DNA of 64,000 nucleotides from the NCBI GenBank assembly GCA_003255065.1, contig QAOA01002120.1:79205-143204 (forward strand), given 5' to 3'. The position numbers and the translations under genes were made by a program. Positions 21,698 to 35,500 of the stretch are shown here, one piece after another. This DNA comes from Cercis canadensis (lineage: Eukaryota > Streptophyta > Magnoliopsida > Fabales > Fabaceae). The stretch's first letter is position 1, and the number at the start of each line of letters is the position of its first letter. The notes under the pieces are model-generated. The model searched no databases and was not told the origin of the DNA. It saw only the letters and a list, made by a program, of their open reading frames with translations.

Positions 21698-21854
21698 TAT
21701 GAGGGTGTGGTTATAGAGAACAAACCAGTTTCAGAGGCAGTGTTCGAGACAATGATAGGCAAGGATGCTGTATCCCCAGCACTAAAAACAGAATTTGGCT
21801 GTGAGATATTTGGAGTTGTTGAAAGTACTGACCAATTTCAACATTCAAAACTGA
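21698..21854 (+). pseudogene. inverted copy of CHI exon 4
   Basis: Carries the last ~157 bp of CHI coding sequence from ATGAGGGTGTGG to the TGA at 21852-21854, on the opposite strand to CHI. It is about 97% identical by eye. An extra A in the codons for PALKQN shifts the frame, and there is no upstream exon, so it cannot encode CHI. The homology continues into the CHI 3' flank (21855 onward). Confidence 0.92.
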
Positions 21855-23690
21855 GAAAATCACTTATTGGCTATTGCTAGCTTCTAGTTTTGGGATTTGA
21901 GAAACTCTTCAATTTTAAAGGTTGTATATGTAGATGACTATTAAAATATTACTCAGGCTCTATCAAGTGTAACTTAATAGTCATATTTCATTAGTAAAAA
22001 ATAATTAGAAAATAACAGTGATTATGTATTAATAAAATTGTCTTATGATTCTCCTTATCTTCTTACCCATTTGCAATTCATAATTAATCACCATAATTTG
22101 ACTCGAAATTATTCAATTGCTATGTATACTAATATATCATGCCAATTACCTTCTTTGGTATCTTTGTTGTATTTGGTATCTCTAAACACTAAATATACCA
22201 GAAAAACCTAAATTATAAGGACAATTTGACTAAAATAATACAAATAATACATTTGTATAAACTATTTACACAAATAGAATATTTTTTAAACTATTTACGT
22301 AAAAGAAATACTTTTAAATATTTTATTAATTTTTTAATCAAAATTTAAATACATTTTTACTAAAAATAGGTCACACTTTTCGTAAAATTAAGTCACGCTT
22401 TTAACATATAATAGAATACTCATCAAGCTTCAAAATAAAAGTCCTTTTTTGGCAGTAGTGATGAAATGGTCTTTGTCTTGCTTGAAATATTCTAAATGCA
22501 ATACTTTNGTAAAATTAAGTCACGCTTTTAACATATAATAGAATACTCATCAAGCTTCAAAATAAAAGTCCTTTTTTGGCAGTAGTGATGAAATGGTCTT
22601 TGTCTTGCTTGAAATATTCTAAATGCAATACTTTTCAAGCAATAGAGAGCTTTGATTTATGAGGAGCGTGGTTACGTAAAATTTTACCATAACTTACCAA
22701 TACAAATCATCCTTTGTTTGACTAGTAGGTGCGAGAGATTTCATCATTGAACTACCACCCATCTAGAGCTTTGTGCTAGGTCAATCTTTGAACTATGGCA
22801 TACCTCACTTTTATCACCATGAGCCATAAAACTTGTGTTGGACACTCCAAGTGTTTACCGTTGCCTTCTTTTTCTTCCTTTTTGTTTGATTTTCCCTTTG
22901 ACCTTTCCTGTTTGTGATGTGCGCATTTTTATTCGTTCTCAAAAAGCCGAAGCGGTTTGCTTTTTGGTTGTTATCCGTCCTTATAATGAGCATGTGTGTC
23001 CGTTTATATTGCTCAAAAAGTATTGTACAGGAATTTCCACCCATGAGGGAATGACATGAGAGTGTTGGGGGCCAGGGGGGAAAAGCCTTCAATACTAGAA
23101 GATGAGTATAACGTCAGACACTGTCATCAGGAGAGATGAACACAATTCAAACATCTAGAAGAGAGCTAAATACAAGCTAAATATTAAAGAATTTTAGACG
23201 CTAACAAAACAAAATGGAAAAACTCCTCTGTTTAATTCCTTCTTCGCAATGCAATAGTAGAAAAACAAAATATACGAGACAACTTGACATTTTACCTTTT
23301 CTGAGACCTTGCATTAATACTAGGAATAGCATAAAGGTATTGTGTGCATCAGTTATAGACTCATAGTGCTAGAATTTGTAGATTCAAATTTCTCTTCCTT
23401 TTGCGTGTTTACTTCTCCACTGAGAGAAGAAAAGAAGAGTAAAGATGATAAGGTAGTAATTTTTGTGCCGTTTTGACTTTATATCAATTTTTTTTTAATT
23501 GTCACATAGATAAACCGTTTATTATGTCAGTATTAAACTGATAAAATTATAATCGAAGATCATTACATGAACTCAATTAAAAAAATTTCAAACTATAAAG
23601 ACTCTAAAAGAGGAAAAAAAAACTATAACAACTTAATTCAAAATTCGTGCAAATTAAGAACTTGCAATACATTTTAACCTAAATTATTAT
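21855..23690. repeat. right arm of the CHI-locus inverted repeat
   Basis: Read on the minus strand, the order is R1 (22986-23400), R2 (about 22720-22930) and CHI flank (21855-22715), the same order as the left arm at 12826-15979. About 22219-22379 is a truncated MITE. A segment of about 125 bp is doubled around the N at 22508, probably an assembly overlap. Confidence 0.85.
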
Positions 23691-23905
23691 TATTAAATAT
23701 AACATATATAACACCCACAAAATAAAATTTCTGAAAGGGGCATTTATGTCTTTTAAATACAATGATTATAGATAAAGAAATGAGAACGTGCACACAAGTA
23801 CTGAAAAAAGAACACCCGCGGGGGGGGTAAACATTCTCTGCCTATGTATTCAACTCAAAGATAGGAATTGTTGTGTTATCATTAGCACTATTCCAATATT
23901 CAGAT

Positions 23906-26900
23906 TCAGTACAAGTCCAATGATTCAATGACCCTGCGAGCTTGGATCTGTAGAGCTGTCAGTCTCTGTTCTGGATCCAGTGTTGAGCCAAACTGGCTGG
24001 CTGCCCAAATCAAGGAGGCTGATTTCTCCCCTAGTAGATGCCTTATATCTTCATGTACGGTTGCTAAAGGAGGCCTATCTCTTCCATTGACATGTCCAAT
24101 GAGCAGCAACAAAAACTCACCACATTTCAACCTGAGGAATAACATTTCATTATTACTGTGACTCAGTTAATCTCAAAATGGCAGAGACTGAACACAACAA
24201 ACAACAAAATAAAAATAAAATAAGAAGTCTAAACTTTGCCAACGAAAAAGAATAAGAATAGAATTCAAAATTAACATGGTTAACTTGCTATGAAAGAGAA
24301 TGGGGGCAGGAATAGAATTCAAGATCAATCATGCATTAAAAGTGTTGAAGAGGGGTGTGGGTGAAATTCTCAACACCAAAAAAAGAAAAATCCTTGCAGT
24401 AATGTTTTGAGCCCCGAAGGATAGCAGGAGATATTACAGTCATCTGGATGAAGTTAGAAAAAGAAAAAGAAAGCTATGTCTATGGGCACTCTAGTCAATT
24501 TAGAAAAAAAAACAGAAAGTAAAAAAGTGTAGTATTGAAACTGTTTTCTGCCAGGAATTCCAATTACTCTACTCCAACAATCTTTAACACGTAACACATA
24601 CATTTGCTTGTTGTATGCTTCAATAAGAAGATCAGAAAAATGCTTGACAATGAAACCAATTAATTAAGAAAATGTGTGCCCAACCAATATCATAGAATAA
24701 GTCCCTACTCAATATCTTGCAGAAATGAGAAGGTAAGCTAATGCATATTTACTGGACCTATAAAACATACTCTGCAAGCATGAAGAACCTGTAGACCAAC
24801 TATGAAGAAGTGTTATGTTGCACAATGGAGATCCAAATAAGAAAACATTCGAACAACATATAACACCCTTAATATGAATAAAGCTGATTGGAACAAAAAG
24901 AAGCAGTACCTGAGATTATCATCCAATTGTTTGTCTCTTACGAGGTCTGCAACTTCCATAATACCATTACAATTCTCAAAATCCTAATAAATCATCATCG
25001 AAAGAGATGTAAATTTTAAAAACGAACAGATCAAGAAAATATTCTTTAGAAGCAAATGTCAGACAAACTCACAACTAAGTACCAAGATGAAAAGCTCTTC
25101 TTGACAATGGTAAATCTTATCAGCTAAGCCAAGACACTCCAATATTTTAGGCTTCTTCCAACAAAAAGAACCTCGGAGAAAAAGCAGCGACCCACAGAAA
25201 AACTCTTTCTTTTGATGGTGAATCCATCACACCCATAGGTGATGGGTTCTGACACATGACAATGTAAAAGGGGGAAGGAGGCCCAATCAGAATATCTAAT
25301 GCTGATTGGCAGACCATTTTGCAACTTAGCCTAACTAAAAACATAAACATAGAAAAAATTGTACTCTTAATTCTTAAATCATAAATAGAAGACACAAGAA
25401 ATGACATTGTAAATTGGTCTGTGAATTAGACCAGAATAATCTAACACATGCAAATGTTGAAAAGGCAAGGGTCAAGGTACCATTTGGTTAAATGATGAAT
25501 CCACCATTATTGAGATTAGAGCATCCAAGCAAGCACCTTGCTCAAGTACTCCCCGAGTGGATAGTATATTCATCAAAACCTGCAGAGGTAGAACCAATTT
25601 TAAATTAAGCGTATCAGAGTCTGAAACAGTTTTAGGGAACTGCCCAAAAGAGATGTACTATTTATGCCACTATTCATTGTATTTGGTTGGAGTATAATGT
25701 CTGTATCTTAAAGGAAAAGCTTCTGTATTGCCTTTGCTATGGTGTACTGTTGTTCATATGGCTTCACTTTGGCATTTTGCGAATGGTTATTTTCCAGGTG
25801 TCTCCTTGCCAGTCATGCAAAGGAATTGGAGTGTTTTATTGTATTTACTGTGGTGTTTTCTTTGCAGATTGGGTGTTTCATGTTAGTTCTTTACTAATCC
25901 TCCAACATCGAATTCCATCTTTGTCTATTTGCGATAAATTTCTTCTTTTACAAATATCTTCAAAAAAAAAAAAAAAGTATGAACCATCTATCAAAGGTTC
26001 TTTATAATCATATTCAGCCAAGAATGGTACTATGAAATTTTGGAAAAAATAAATGTCTAGAAATCTCACAATAAAGGAGTGCAGATATACATGTTAGAAT
26101 TTTCAATTGATGAACAAAAAGCACAGATGAGCACATACTTATCCCCAAAAAATATGAGTCCATCAGTAACAATAACAAGAATCCTTGACCCTAAATATTT
26201 GCAGTAAGTGACATGAATCCTTTTTCTTCCTATTAGGGATCAGGGAATTCTACTAAAATAAGTTTCAATATGGCATAGACAAGCACCCAAGAACTATATT
26301 GAAAATGTGTCACTTTAGATAAAAGAAGATAAAGGAAGAACAAGACATCAACCATCTATTTTTTCCCCCCTTTAGGGTATTAAAAGGCATTCAAATACTC
26401 CAAGAACTTAAGAAGTCCATCCCTTGAGAAGGATTTTAAGACTTTAAACCTTCAACACCCTGAAACAGCCTCTTAATCGGATTCCAACCAACTAGCACAC
26501 CCTTGCAAATTTTTCCTTCTCTACTTCTCTCCGATCCTTGCCTCCACCTGAAAGCAATTTTCTTATTGCTTTAGGTGTCACCCATTTGACCCCAAAATTA
26601 TTTAAAATAAAATGCTACAATTCCATGGATCAAGACAACGAAGCAGCAGATATTTAGTAGTTTAGCCATTTCTATAAATGCAGTACCTTGTTACAACAAC
26701 CAAATAATAAGCTGAGATTTTCTGCCATCCAACTTCTGCTTCATGCAGCATGCCATATGCTCCTCCAAGGAAAATAATTAAAACTAGATTTACAGAGTCT
26801 TAGGTAAAAGTTCTTCAAATAGAAATCAGAACTCTTGCTAAACTTTCAGCAACTTTTACTTCTTCATCCATCTCTTCCAGAAAGATATAAAAAAGTAAAA

Positions 26901-28597
26901 AAGAATATTCACGGCATCAAATTCCTAAGCCTGAAGTGGTCTAGAAAATCTGATATTCCAATTTCCTCGCTATTTAAATCCATAAGAACAGAAGTGCAGA
27001 ACTGAATCATTTTTTTTTCCAACAGCTCTCAGGAAAAGAATATTGAGGGGTATTTTGACAAATAACCACACCAATCACATGGAAAACTTGTCCACAAACA
27101 CACTCCATATCATCATTTGACTGGTACAGAAGTCAAATCCAATCTTCTCGTCACCATTTATCAAAGTCACCAACCACTTAAGGCTTTGTTTCTCTACAGG
27201 GAATCACCTGACTCATTTGCCTGTAATGCCTCATTGAACACCCTAAGGTCCATGAATGGTGAATAGGTAAGAGAACATCTCAAACTGTATAAGATCTACA
27301 TTCTCCATTTTCTCCATTCCAAGAAAACCTTGTAGTCTCTTATAGTTTTTTTTTTGACTCTTCAATCCCATCAAGGGCCATATTACCCACTTATCTCTTT
27401 ATATCTTTTTACCCCTTTTCTTATCACCTCTTCCCAAATCATTCCCGGTTGCCTCTTATCTTTCTGGTTCTCCTACTAAATATGCCACACTTATTCATAG
27501 GGCTATTTGCATCTTTACTTGTACAGGTCCATAAAAATCTAAAATATTCTCATTTCTGGTATTCAATTGTAACTCTTACTACATTACACTGAATAGGGTA
27601 ATTTATAAGCAAGCGTCAGTTTATTGTCANCTTTTTACCCCTTTTCTTATCACCTCTTCCCAAATCATTCCCAGTTGCCTCTTATCTTTCTGGTTCTCCT
27701 ACTAAATATGCCACACTTATTCATAGGGCTATTTGCATCTTTACTTGTACAGGTCCATAAAAATCTAAAATATTCTCATTTCTGGTATTCAATTGTAACT
27801 CTTACTACATTACACTGAATAGGGTAATTTATAAGCAAGCGTCAGTTTATTGTCACGAGTGTGATCAACTTGTTGACCCACACCCCACAATTTGTGAAAA
27901 GGTAATGGAAAACAAAATGAAAAGGTGTTAATTTTATAAGGCCCTTGTGGATACCTGAATAGCCTTGTGATGATGGGCCAGAGCCGTACTGTGTGGGTGA
28001 AGCAAACAACAACCTTCCAAGACACGAAGTGCAAGTGCAACTTCAGCATCAGTAGATGGACTGGTTATCTTCATTGGCTCTACCCCAAATATATGAGTCA
28101 AATTTGTTACCCTATTGTCGTTGTAATCTTCTTCTGTCTCCTTTAGTGAGTGTTGAAATAGAACTGGAACCACTGCTTGTGTAGAGAATCAAATCAAAAT
28201 CAGATTGGGAAAAAAAAAAAAATTATCTTTCTAGGCAAAGAAACAAGAAAATGAAATGTACCCACATACCCTGAAGTTCAGGAATAGATTGGGTTTGGGA
28301 AAAGAGGTCAATAGTTGCATCAGACTCAGCAACAGATCGGAGGAATTTGAGAATGGAACGTAGACCACGAAGACGGAGGAATGAGAACTCAGCACGAGCA
28401 TCTCTGAGACCTGTTCTTAGAGCAAGAGTTACTTCTCTGTATACTCTCTGTCGGTTTAGTGAGTTGACAAGCTCACCCACTGCTGTTGACGCCAATGATT
28501 GCGCGTCTGAATCTGACATTATTATCTCTGTGGAGTCACCACTACCTCCTTTCCCATTTTGTATACCTTCACTCCACAATGGCTTCTTCAAGTACAT
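23906..28597 (-). CDS. CDC14/SIN-component domain protein
   Basis: Five exons join in frame to 315 residues: 28270-28597, 27955-28175 (the acceptor may be 3 bp inward), 25481-25579, 24910-24983 and 23906-24131. The central and C-terminal parts (LEQGACLDALISIMVDSSFN, DFENCNGIMEVADLVRDKQL, LRLKCGEFLLLLIGHVNG) match the pattern of the fungal CDC14 septation-network domain found in uncharacterised plant homologues. This family is unrelated to the CDC14 phosphatase. The N-terminal ~110 residues are helical and Arg/Leu-rich (LRTGLRDARAEFSFLRLRG), armadillo-like. A second Met (IIMSDSDAQS, residue 27) is an alternative start. Intron 2 is about 2.4 kb and holds a 225-bp duplication around an N. Role in plants is unknown; cytokinesis or scaffold function would be a guess. 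Confidence 0.8.
27405..27855. repeat. 225-bp direct duplication around a single N
   Basis: 27405-27629 and 27631-27855 are identical except for about one base (CCCGGTTGCC versus CCCAGTTGCC), with the N at 27630 exactly between them. Most simply read as two allelic contig ends placed side by side. Confidence 0.9.
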
Positions 28598-28892
28598 GAT
28601 GATGATGATATTGATGTCTATTTATTTTTTCTCTCTTCTAATTCTTCTTCTCACTCTTTGTAGAATGCAGAATCCTGCAATTGATTGACTAATTGCCACT
28701 ATCAGTATTCTTCATAAGAATTAAGAAGAAAGAAAGAATAGAAGCACAATTCCATTCTATTTTATTCTATTCCAACAGAAAGAAAGAATACAAGACAAGA
28801 GACAAGACAACCTTTGCACTGCTCTCCTCCGCGTACAAGTACTAGATTTAGATACAGCGAGTATCGTATATTTTATATAAATTAATTAATTC

Positions 28893-29069
28893 TTGAAATT
28901 TCAAACAGAGCTGAGTGAAGAAATCAGACCCGAACCTGAAATCCAAAACCAAGGGGGGAATCTGTTGCTGTTGCTCGGAATTTTGATGCCAAAGCCTAAA
29001 GCTCGGAAATGTGAAATGGGAATCGGAGAGGAAAGAACCCCAGCAGCATTCGATCAACAGGTTCGTATG
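28893..29069 (+). CDS. possible first exon of a divergent gene
   Basis: An open frame on the plus strand, divergent from the CDC14-like gene. An internal ATG gives MPKPKARKCEMGIGEERTPA before a CAACAG|GTTCGT donor. Charged, protein-like composition and position suggest a first exon, but I could not find following exons between here and 32.5 kb. It may be chance. Confidence 0.25.
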
Positions 29070-32000
29070 CACCTTCGTCCTTTAATGTTCAATAAAAATT
29101 TTAGTTTTAATTATTAAGGTTCATAATAATAACATAAATTAACACAAGCACACACATTCTAACGATCTAGCTAGAAAAGCTAGCATCTTTTTTTGGTTTT
29201 TTTTTTTTTTTTTTTTTTNAAAAATATAGGATGAGAAAATGCTATCTCATTCTGAAACGCCTCAGTTTAAGTAGAAGATATGAACTTAATTAGCATTATT
29301 GGGTTGTGCATCTATATTAAGAGTGTGCTTAAATAAAGAAGTACTTTGCTTGAAAAAAATATTTACTTATTCTTGAATCCTTTTCAAAAGTTCATCCTTT
29401 CAAAGCTTTTTAGCCTTCAACTCTAACTTTTGTTTCCATATCCTTTATAGATATAAAAATCCTAAAACCCGGTGAGTATTGAATAAAATCAATAAATGAA
29501 AGTAAAAGATTAATTATTTTGAAATTCGTGGATTTCAATCATGTTGTTTGCATTTATGTTAGGTTACTGGTATTTTGAAATGTGTTTTTGTCATTCAAAT
29601 TTGATTCTTACACTTGCTGCTTCTATTTGCCTCAACCATTTAAGTATCAAAGTTTTGAGGCTTTTCTTTGATGTTTCGATTTCTTTTAGTGCAGTTGAGC
29701 TTTGATTAATGTATGCTATGCTCTTGTTTGGTGTGGTGGCTATGTAAGTTTGTGACTTGGTAGGTTATGTTTATCTATTAAGCATTTAGGATTTAGACTT
29801 AGACGACAAGGAAATTCTTAGTGCTATTGCTGGTTACATAGTTCATTTTTTCATACTTTATGCTTTTTTCAAATGCCAATGAATCACTAAATAAATGATT
29901 TTTCTACTGCTAGTTTGATCGTCCGCTTGCTGCATTTAGATTAGATACCCTCTTGGTTTAGCTCATGTTTTATACTAGCAACTTTTCTGGCATATTGTAT
30001 GTGACAATTGACTTCTGTTTAGGAAAGCTCAGTGCTTTAAATCTCTGCCATATCTGCAAAGCTTTATTTTTGTCCTATGCCTGGCATCTAGGATGAAGGT
30101 GCTTTTACATAAATTGTGAAATCTTTTCGGCCTAAGATAATGACATAATACATTTGCAGACACAACTAACTGCAGATTAGGTACAAGTTCAATGCAAAAT
30201 AAGAATTTGACAATTGTTTGTATGTCTCTTCTCATTCTCTTGCATTCTTCAACAAGAATTATAATTATAAACATCCCCTCGAAGACCACATCATCAGAAG
30301 AATGGATGACACAAGGAGGCAAGCCATCAAGATAGAGGTGCTCCATTGAAAGTTCCCAGGAATGTGCTAAAATGAGGCTGGAAAGCAGGAAAACTGGCAT
30401 CCAAAAAAAAAAAAAAAGCCATCGAAGTCACTCAATAACTGTGTTAGACTAGAGAAGCTAAGAATAAACATGATTATTGGTATGCCTGCATGAATGTTAA
30501 CAGAGGCAATTGGCCAGATTCAGGCAAATGTAAGATATAATAAAAAGCTTGTCAAAGTGATTTCCCACTACTGCTGCCACCACCACCACTACAAAACTCT
30601 ACCTCCAGCAAAGATATAACATATATCTACCAATAACTCCTCAAACAAGGCAAAATTAGCCATAACTTTCATTGCATAAGCTGATATGCCTTAGAAATGT
30701 GTTTCATGCAAAAACTTAAATAGGGCCACAACAATAAATCTTGATACCTTTGATCAGTAAATTTGCAAAGACAAGGTCCAAGGTAAAAGGAAAATCGAGG
30801 ATATTTATGATTAAACCCAGAAAGAAATATTATATCTGATAATTGTAAAAGTGACATTCACTAAGTGCGATTAGCTGCACAGATCTACATTTGAGAAAGA
30901 TATACATGAGGACAAAATGACAATCAAACAATAAGCAAAACACAATCAGGGATAAATCACTGATAACTACATATAATCTCCGCTGGCATTTCTTGGTGTC
31001 AATGCAGTTAAACCCAGGGGCAGAGCTAGACTGAAAATTTTGGACGGGCCAAAGTATAAAGATCTAAGTTTTACAGAAAACATAAAGTTTTTTGGGGACC
31101 AAACATAGATATTATAAGAGTAAATGTGAAAAAGTAAAGGGAAATTTTTGTTATTTTAAAAAAAAATTGGAGGGCCATTCTCTCCCCCCCTCTCCCACTC
31201 CCACCCGCACCAAAATAATAATAATAATAATAATAAAACACCTAAGGACGTGCCACCCCTCGTTAAATTATAGGAGATACGACTGACATGTGAGTCATAA
31301 AAAATATTGATAACAAAAATAGGAATGGAAGGAAATGATTAATCATTTTGGAGAAGGCAGCTGAACTGGATTTGCTAAAAGGGGACATGAAGAAACTGCC
31401 TCAAAACCTGACAAGTTATAAACTTCATACCTGAATGCTAGTACTTCATTCCACAAATTCTGCATCGAACTGAATAAGTTAAAAAATGGGCCAAAATGAA
31501 ATTATTACTACCAATAATAAAATGAAGGAGTCATTCTATCCACAGCTGTTGACGGTTCCATTTCCTCACCCCAAAAGTTGCTCAACATAACATGCTCAAA
31601 ATGCAGATAAGCTAAGTAAATAAAATGTATATGGCTCTGTCAACATCAATGAACATGTCCCTCTATCCAGACAGATTCATAATCAACAGTACGCATAAAG
31701 AATGACAGCATTTCTGACTGAAATAAATTAATATTCCTCATCATCTGTAAGATTTTTCCAACTTTGGGAATGGCAGGACCTATCATGTGCTGCCTTTAAA
31801 TTGTTAGGGTAAGATACTGCAATTATTTATTTCTTGGCACTGTATTTACATTATACAAAGCCACAATTTCAATTGGCATATCCATATTCAACCACTCATT
31901 GAATGGTTGATGATGAGAAGTCTAACTATTGACAATCAGTGTTTAGACACACCTTAGCAGGGACATATACCCTGGATTTTGGAGGGTATCAAAGAAGCTA

Positions 32001-32573
32001 TCATCAGATAAGGTAAATCGAGTCTCTTTTAACCATTTCCCGATAGAAATGCAATAAGTATAAATAGAGCCTCCTCTTATCCATCTTCAAAGAGATTTTT
32101 ACTTTTAGAAGTAGCCGAAGTGAACCAAAGATGTGGTGACTTTGATATTGATGCCTATAGATTCTCACATGGCCCTAAGTTCATCGCTGCATGGAGAACA
32201 CCTGGGTACTGCAGCTACTGCTCAGCTGTAGGCAGAATCATGACCATCAACCACAAAATTATTAAACCCAGCATGATGTCACGATTGAGGAACAATAATG
32301 CAAGACTTCAGAAATTCGAGATCAATGGAATATGAAAAGCATCTTTTCAAGAGTTCTTTGAAGACCTCATGCTTCTGCTACAATTATTGCTGTTGACATT
32401 ACCTCAACTGCAGAACATACACAAATGAAGATCAATAATGAGATGGAAGGCATCATTCAAAACTAGAGATGGAGAGAGCATTCTCTTACCAGCTAGACCA
32501 TGTTTTCCTATCCTGCCTCTGTTTGTGTTCATTTTCCTTCAGTTACTTCTAGTCTCTGCATCAGAAGTTTAAC
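29070..32573. other. gene-poor stretch, no gene recognised
   Basis: Contains poly-T/poly-A runs (29190-29219, 30402), an (AAT)n microsatellite (about 31212-31238) and transposon-like sequence near 31010-31060 (CCAGGGGCAGAGCTAGAC). A 71-codon plus-strand frame ending at 32335, open from an AG at about 32108, reads VNQRCGDFDIDAYRFSHGPK and looks moderately protein-like, but I cannot assign it. The 123-codon minus-strand ORF at 30029-30400 shows no recognisable domain. Confidence 0.4.
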
Positions 32574-35500
32574 TCATTCGCATATTTCTTCTTGAAGCCA
32601 ACGAATATCCTGCTGAGTTAATAGAGAAGCATAAATGTCGATTTAAAATATGCCAATATAACTAACTGAACACTCTGATGTTGGATACTACTTGTGATTT
32701 TCTAGTATTGGTCTATTTGGTCATAAGCCCTAACAGTCGTGTTTCATTGTAATAAATTCCAAGAGTAATTAGGAGTATCACACCTCATGATTTTAAGGTC
32801 ACCCTGAAAAAATAAATAAATAAAAAGAATACTACTATGTATTTCAAATTACAACATTCAACATCAGCAATTTGATAATCCTGCCGTACCCACTAGCAAC
32901 ATTGGTTCAGTAAAGGCATAACAATTCTAAAGCTCAATCAATAAGATGCTACTTACTAAGTACTAAAACAAATTTTTGGTCCTTGAGTTGTTGTAGCCTT
33001 TGCAATATGGGCAAAATTATGGTTTCTACAAAAACTCCTAGGCATCACTTCAGTCAAAGCATCTCCTAGAATTATAAGATATTAACTAATATTCTTTGAC
33101 AAAGTATATCTATTCCAAGTAAATCAAGGGACTAGTAGAACTAAAGAGTAGTTTTGTCAGAGTAGCATCTCAAGTCAAAAGCTTTCTATCCAACACAATT
33201 AGATCCAAATTCAGACTAAATTTGCTGACATCCCAGTAATTAATCTGGTGATTTTGTCTGAATTTGGATCTCATCGGAAAAATATATATTTTTAAGGACA
33301 CGTTGAAAAAATTAACCTTGCAGAGACAAAATTGAAAAGTCATGAAAATTATAGGGACTCCAACAGTAATTTAGCCTAATAAGACTAGAAGAACTAAGCA
33401 AACAATCATGAAGAAATATATCCTAGTAGTGTGCAGTGTTTGGTAATTCATAGATCAAGAAAGAGCAAGTATGACTAACCATCTGGCATATACTATATGA
33501 TAATTGAAGTGCTTCTTGCCACCTATCAACTTTAGTAAGGCCTTTGATGAGGTGGACAAATGTGCCAAGCTCCGGAACAATATTCCTACTTATCATGTTT
33601 GCATACAGCTCTAAGGCTTTATCAACCTTACTTGCATGTGAGAGACTCTCAATCAAAGAAGTATACAAATATTTGTCGGCAACTGCAAAGTTTGAAGATG
33701 AGGTAATCTCTTCAAGCAGCTTCAAAGCAACTTCCAGTCTTCCAGCCTTGACAAAATTATCAATTAAAATTCTGTATGCGGGAAGAATAGGCACTGATTC
33801 ATTCTCACACAACTCATCTAAAAGCCCAATAGAGGTTATAAACTCTTGGCTGAAGCCTTTAATTATTTTACGATAGCTTGATATATGCCTTGGCCAATAT
33901 GTCTGTTTCATTTCATCTAAAAGTTTGTGAGCCTCATCAAGAAGACCAGTGGAACAACAATGATTTATCAAGACTCTGTAGGTAATAAAGTTAGGAGCAC
34001 AACCCTTTGAGCACATATCTCTTAATAGCTCAAGGCACTTTTCAATTTTACCTAATTTTCCAAAGCCATCAATCATTGCGGTATAAGTTACAACATTTGG
34101 ATTGCAGCCCTTTTCTTCCATCTTAAGCATGAGCTTGTAAGCTTCATCTGTCTTTCCAACTTTACAGAGGCCGTCAATCATCTCTGTGTAAATAACAACA
34201 TTCGGAGCACAAGAATTTTCTAGCATCTTAGACAACACTTTCAAAGCAAGATCCAATCGTTTATCCTTAAACAGCCTATCAATTAAAGAGCTGTAGGTAT
34301 ATAAATTTGGGCTGTATCCACGCTCCGACATCTTGGCAAATACATCTTGGGCATCCTCAAGCTTTCCAGTCTTGCAAAACCCGTCTATAAGAGCATCATA
34401 CACTATCTGGTTAGGCTCACAACCTTCAACCCACATAGCATCCAGTAGTTCACGGGCCTCGTTGACCCGGTTTGCTTTGCATAGACCATCCACCAAAGCC
34501 CCATATGTAACAATATTTGGTTCTTCACAGTTGCTTTCATTTAACTTAAAATACATGTCCATATCAGAGGTTTCCATGTTACCTATCATTCTTGCATAGA
34601 TCTGACAAGCTTTTTCAATCTGCCCAGCCTTGCAATGACCATCAATTAAAGCTGTATATGTAACAATATTAGGCTTGCAACCAGCTACCAACATCATTTC
34701 AAAGAGTTCATTTGCATTAGACATCTTTCTTGCTTTCAGGAAGGCATGAATAAGAGCAGTATAAGTCACCACATTAGGACTGCAACCATCCCTTTTCATT
34801 TCATCAAACCATTTGCGAGCCTGTTCAATAAGACCAGCTTTACAAAAGCTATCAATTAAGATAGTATATGTGTAAACACTAGGAACAATGCCATTTTTTT
34901 TCATATCTTCAAACAACACAAAAGCATTCTCTACCTTCGAGGCATTACATAGGAAACCAATCACTTTAGAATAAGTACTATCATCAGGAATGAAACCCTT
35001 GCTCATCATTTCACGTATAATATTAAACGCTTTATCAAACTTTCCAGCTCCACAAAGACACCGTGCGAAGTTACTCACGTTGACCTTATTTAATACGACC
35101 CCAGCATCAAGCATCTCATCGTAAGCTTTCTCAGCCAATTCTAGTGCATCTGAGCTAGGCATTTCCTCATTGCTACATATACCACCAATTAATATATTAT
35201 GAAGCACATAACCTGGCAGGACACCACATTTTGCCATTTTCTTAAGCAACTTATAGGCGTAAAAGTAATCCCTTGATTTGCAATAAGCATGTACTAGAGA
35301 ATTAAATATCTCACGACTTGGATAACAGCCTTCGGTAATCATCATACTGAGAATTCTCTTACACCTGCCCAGTTGTCCTTTTCTCAAACAACCAGAAAGC
35401 AAAATCCTGTAAGTCACAACATTAGGAATGCAAGAATCAGAGCGCATTCTGTTCAAGATATCCATAGCTTCTTCAAAAAGCGAAGCTTCACATAACCCAG

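Noticed and set aside
27405..27855. real tandem duplication in the CDC14-like intron
   Set aside because: One mismatch in 225 bp and an N exactly between the copies point to an unmerged contig overlap.
30029..30400. 123-codon minus-strand ORF
   Set aside because: No domain, biased composition, and no splice partners; kept only as part of the gene-poor entry.
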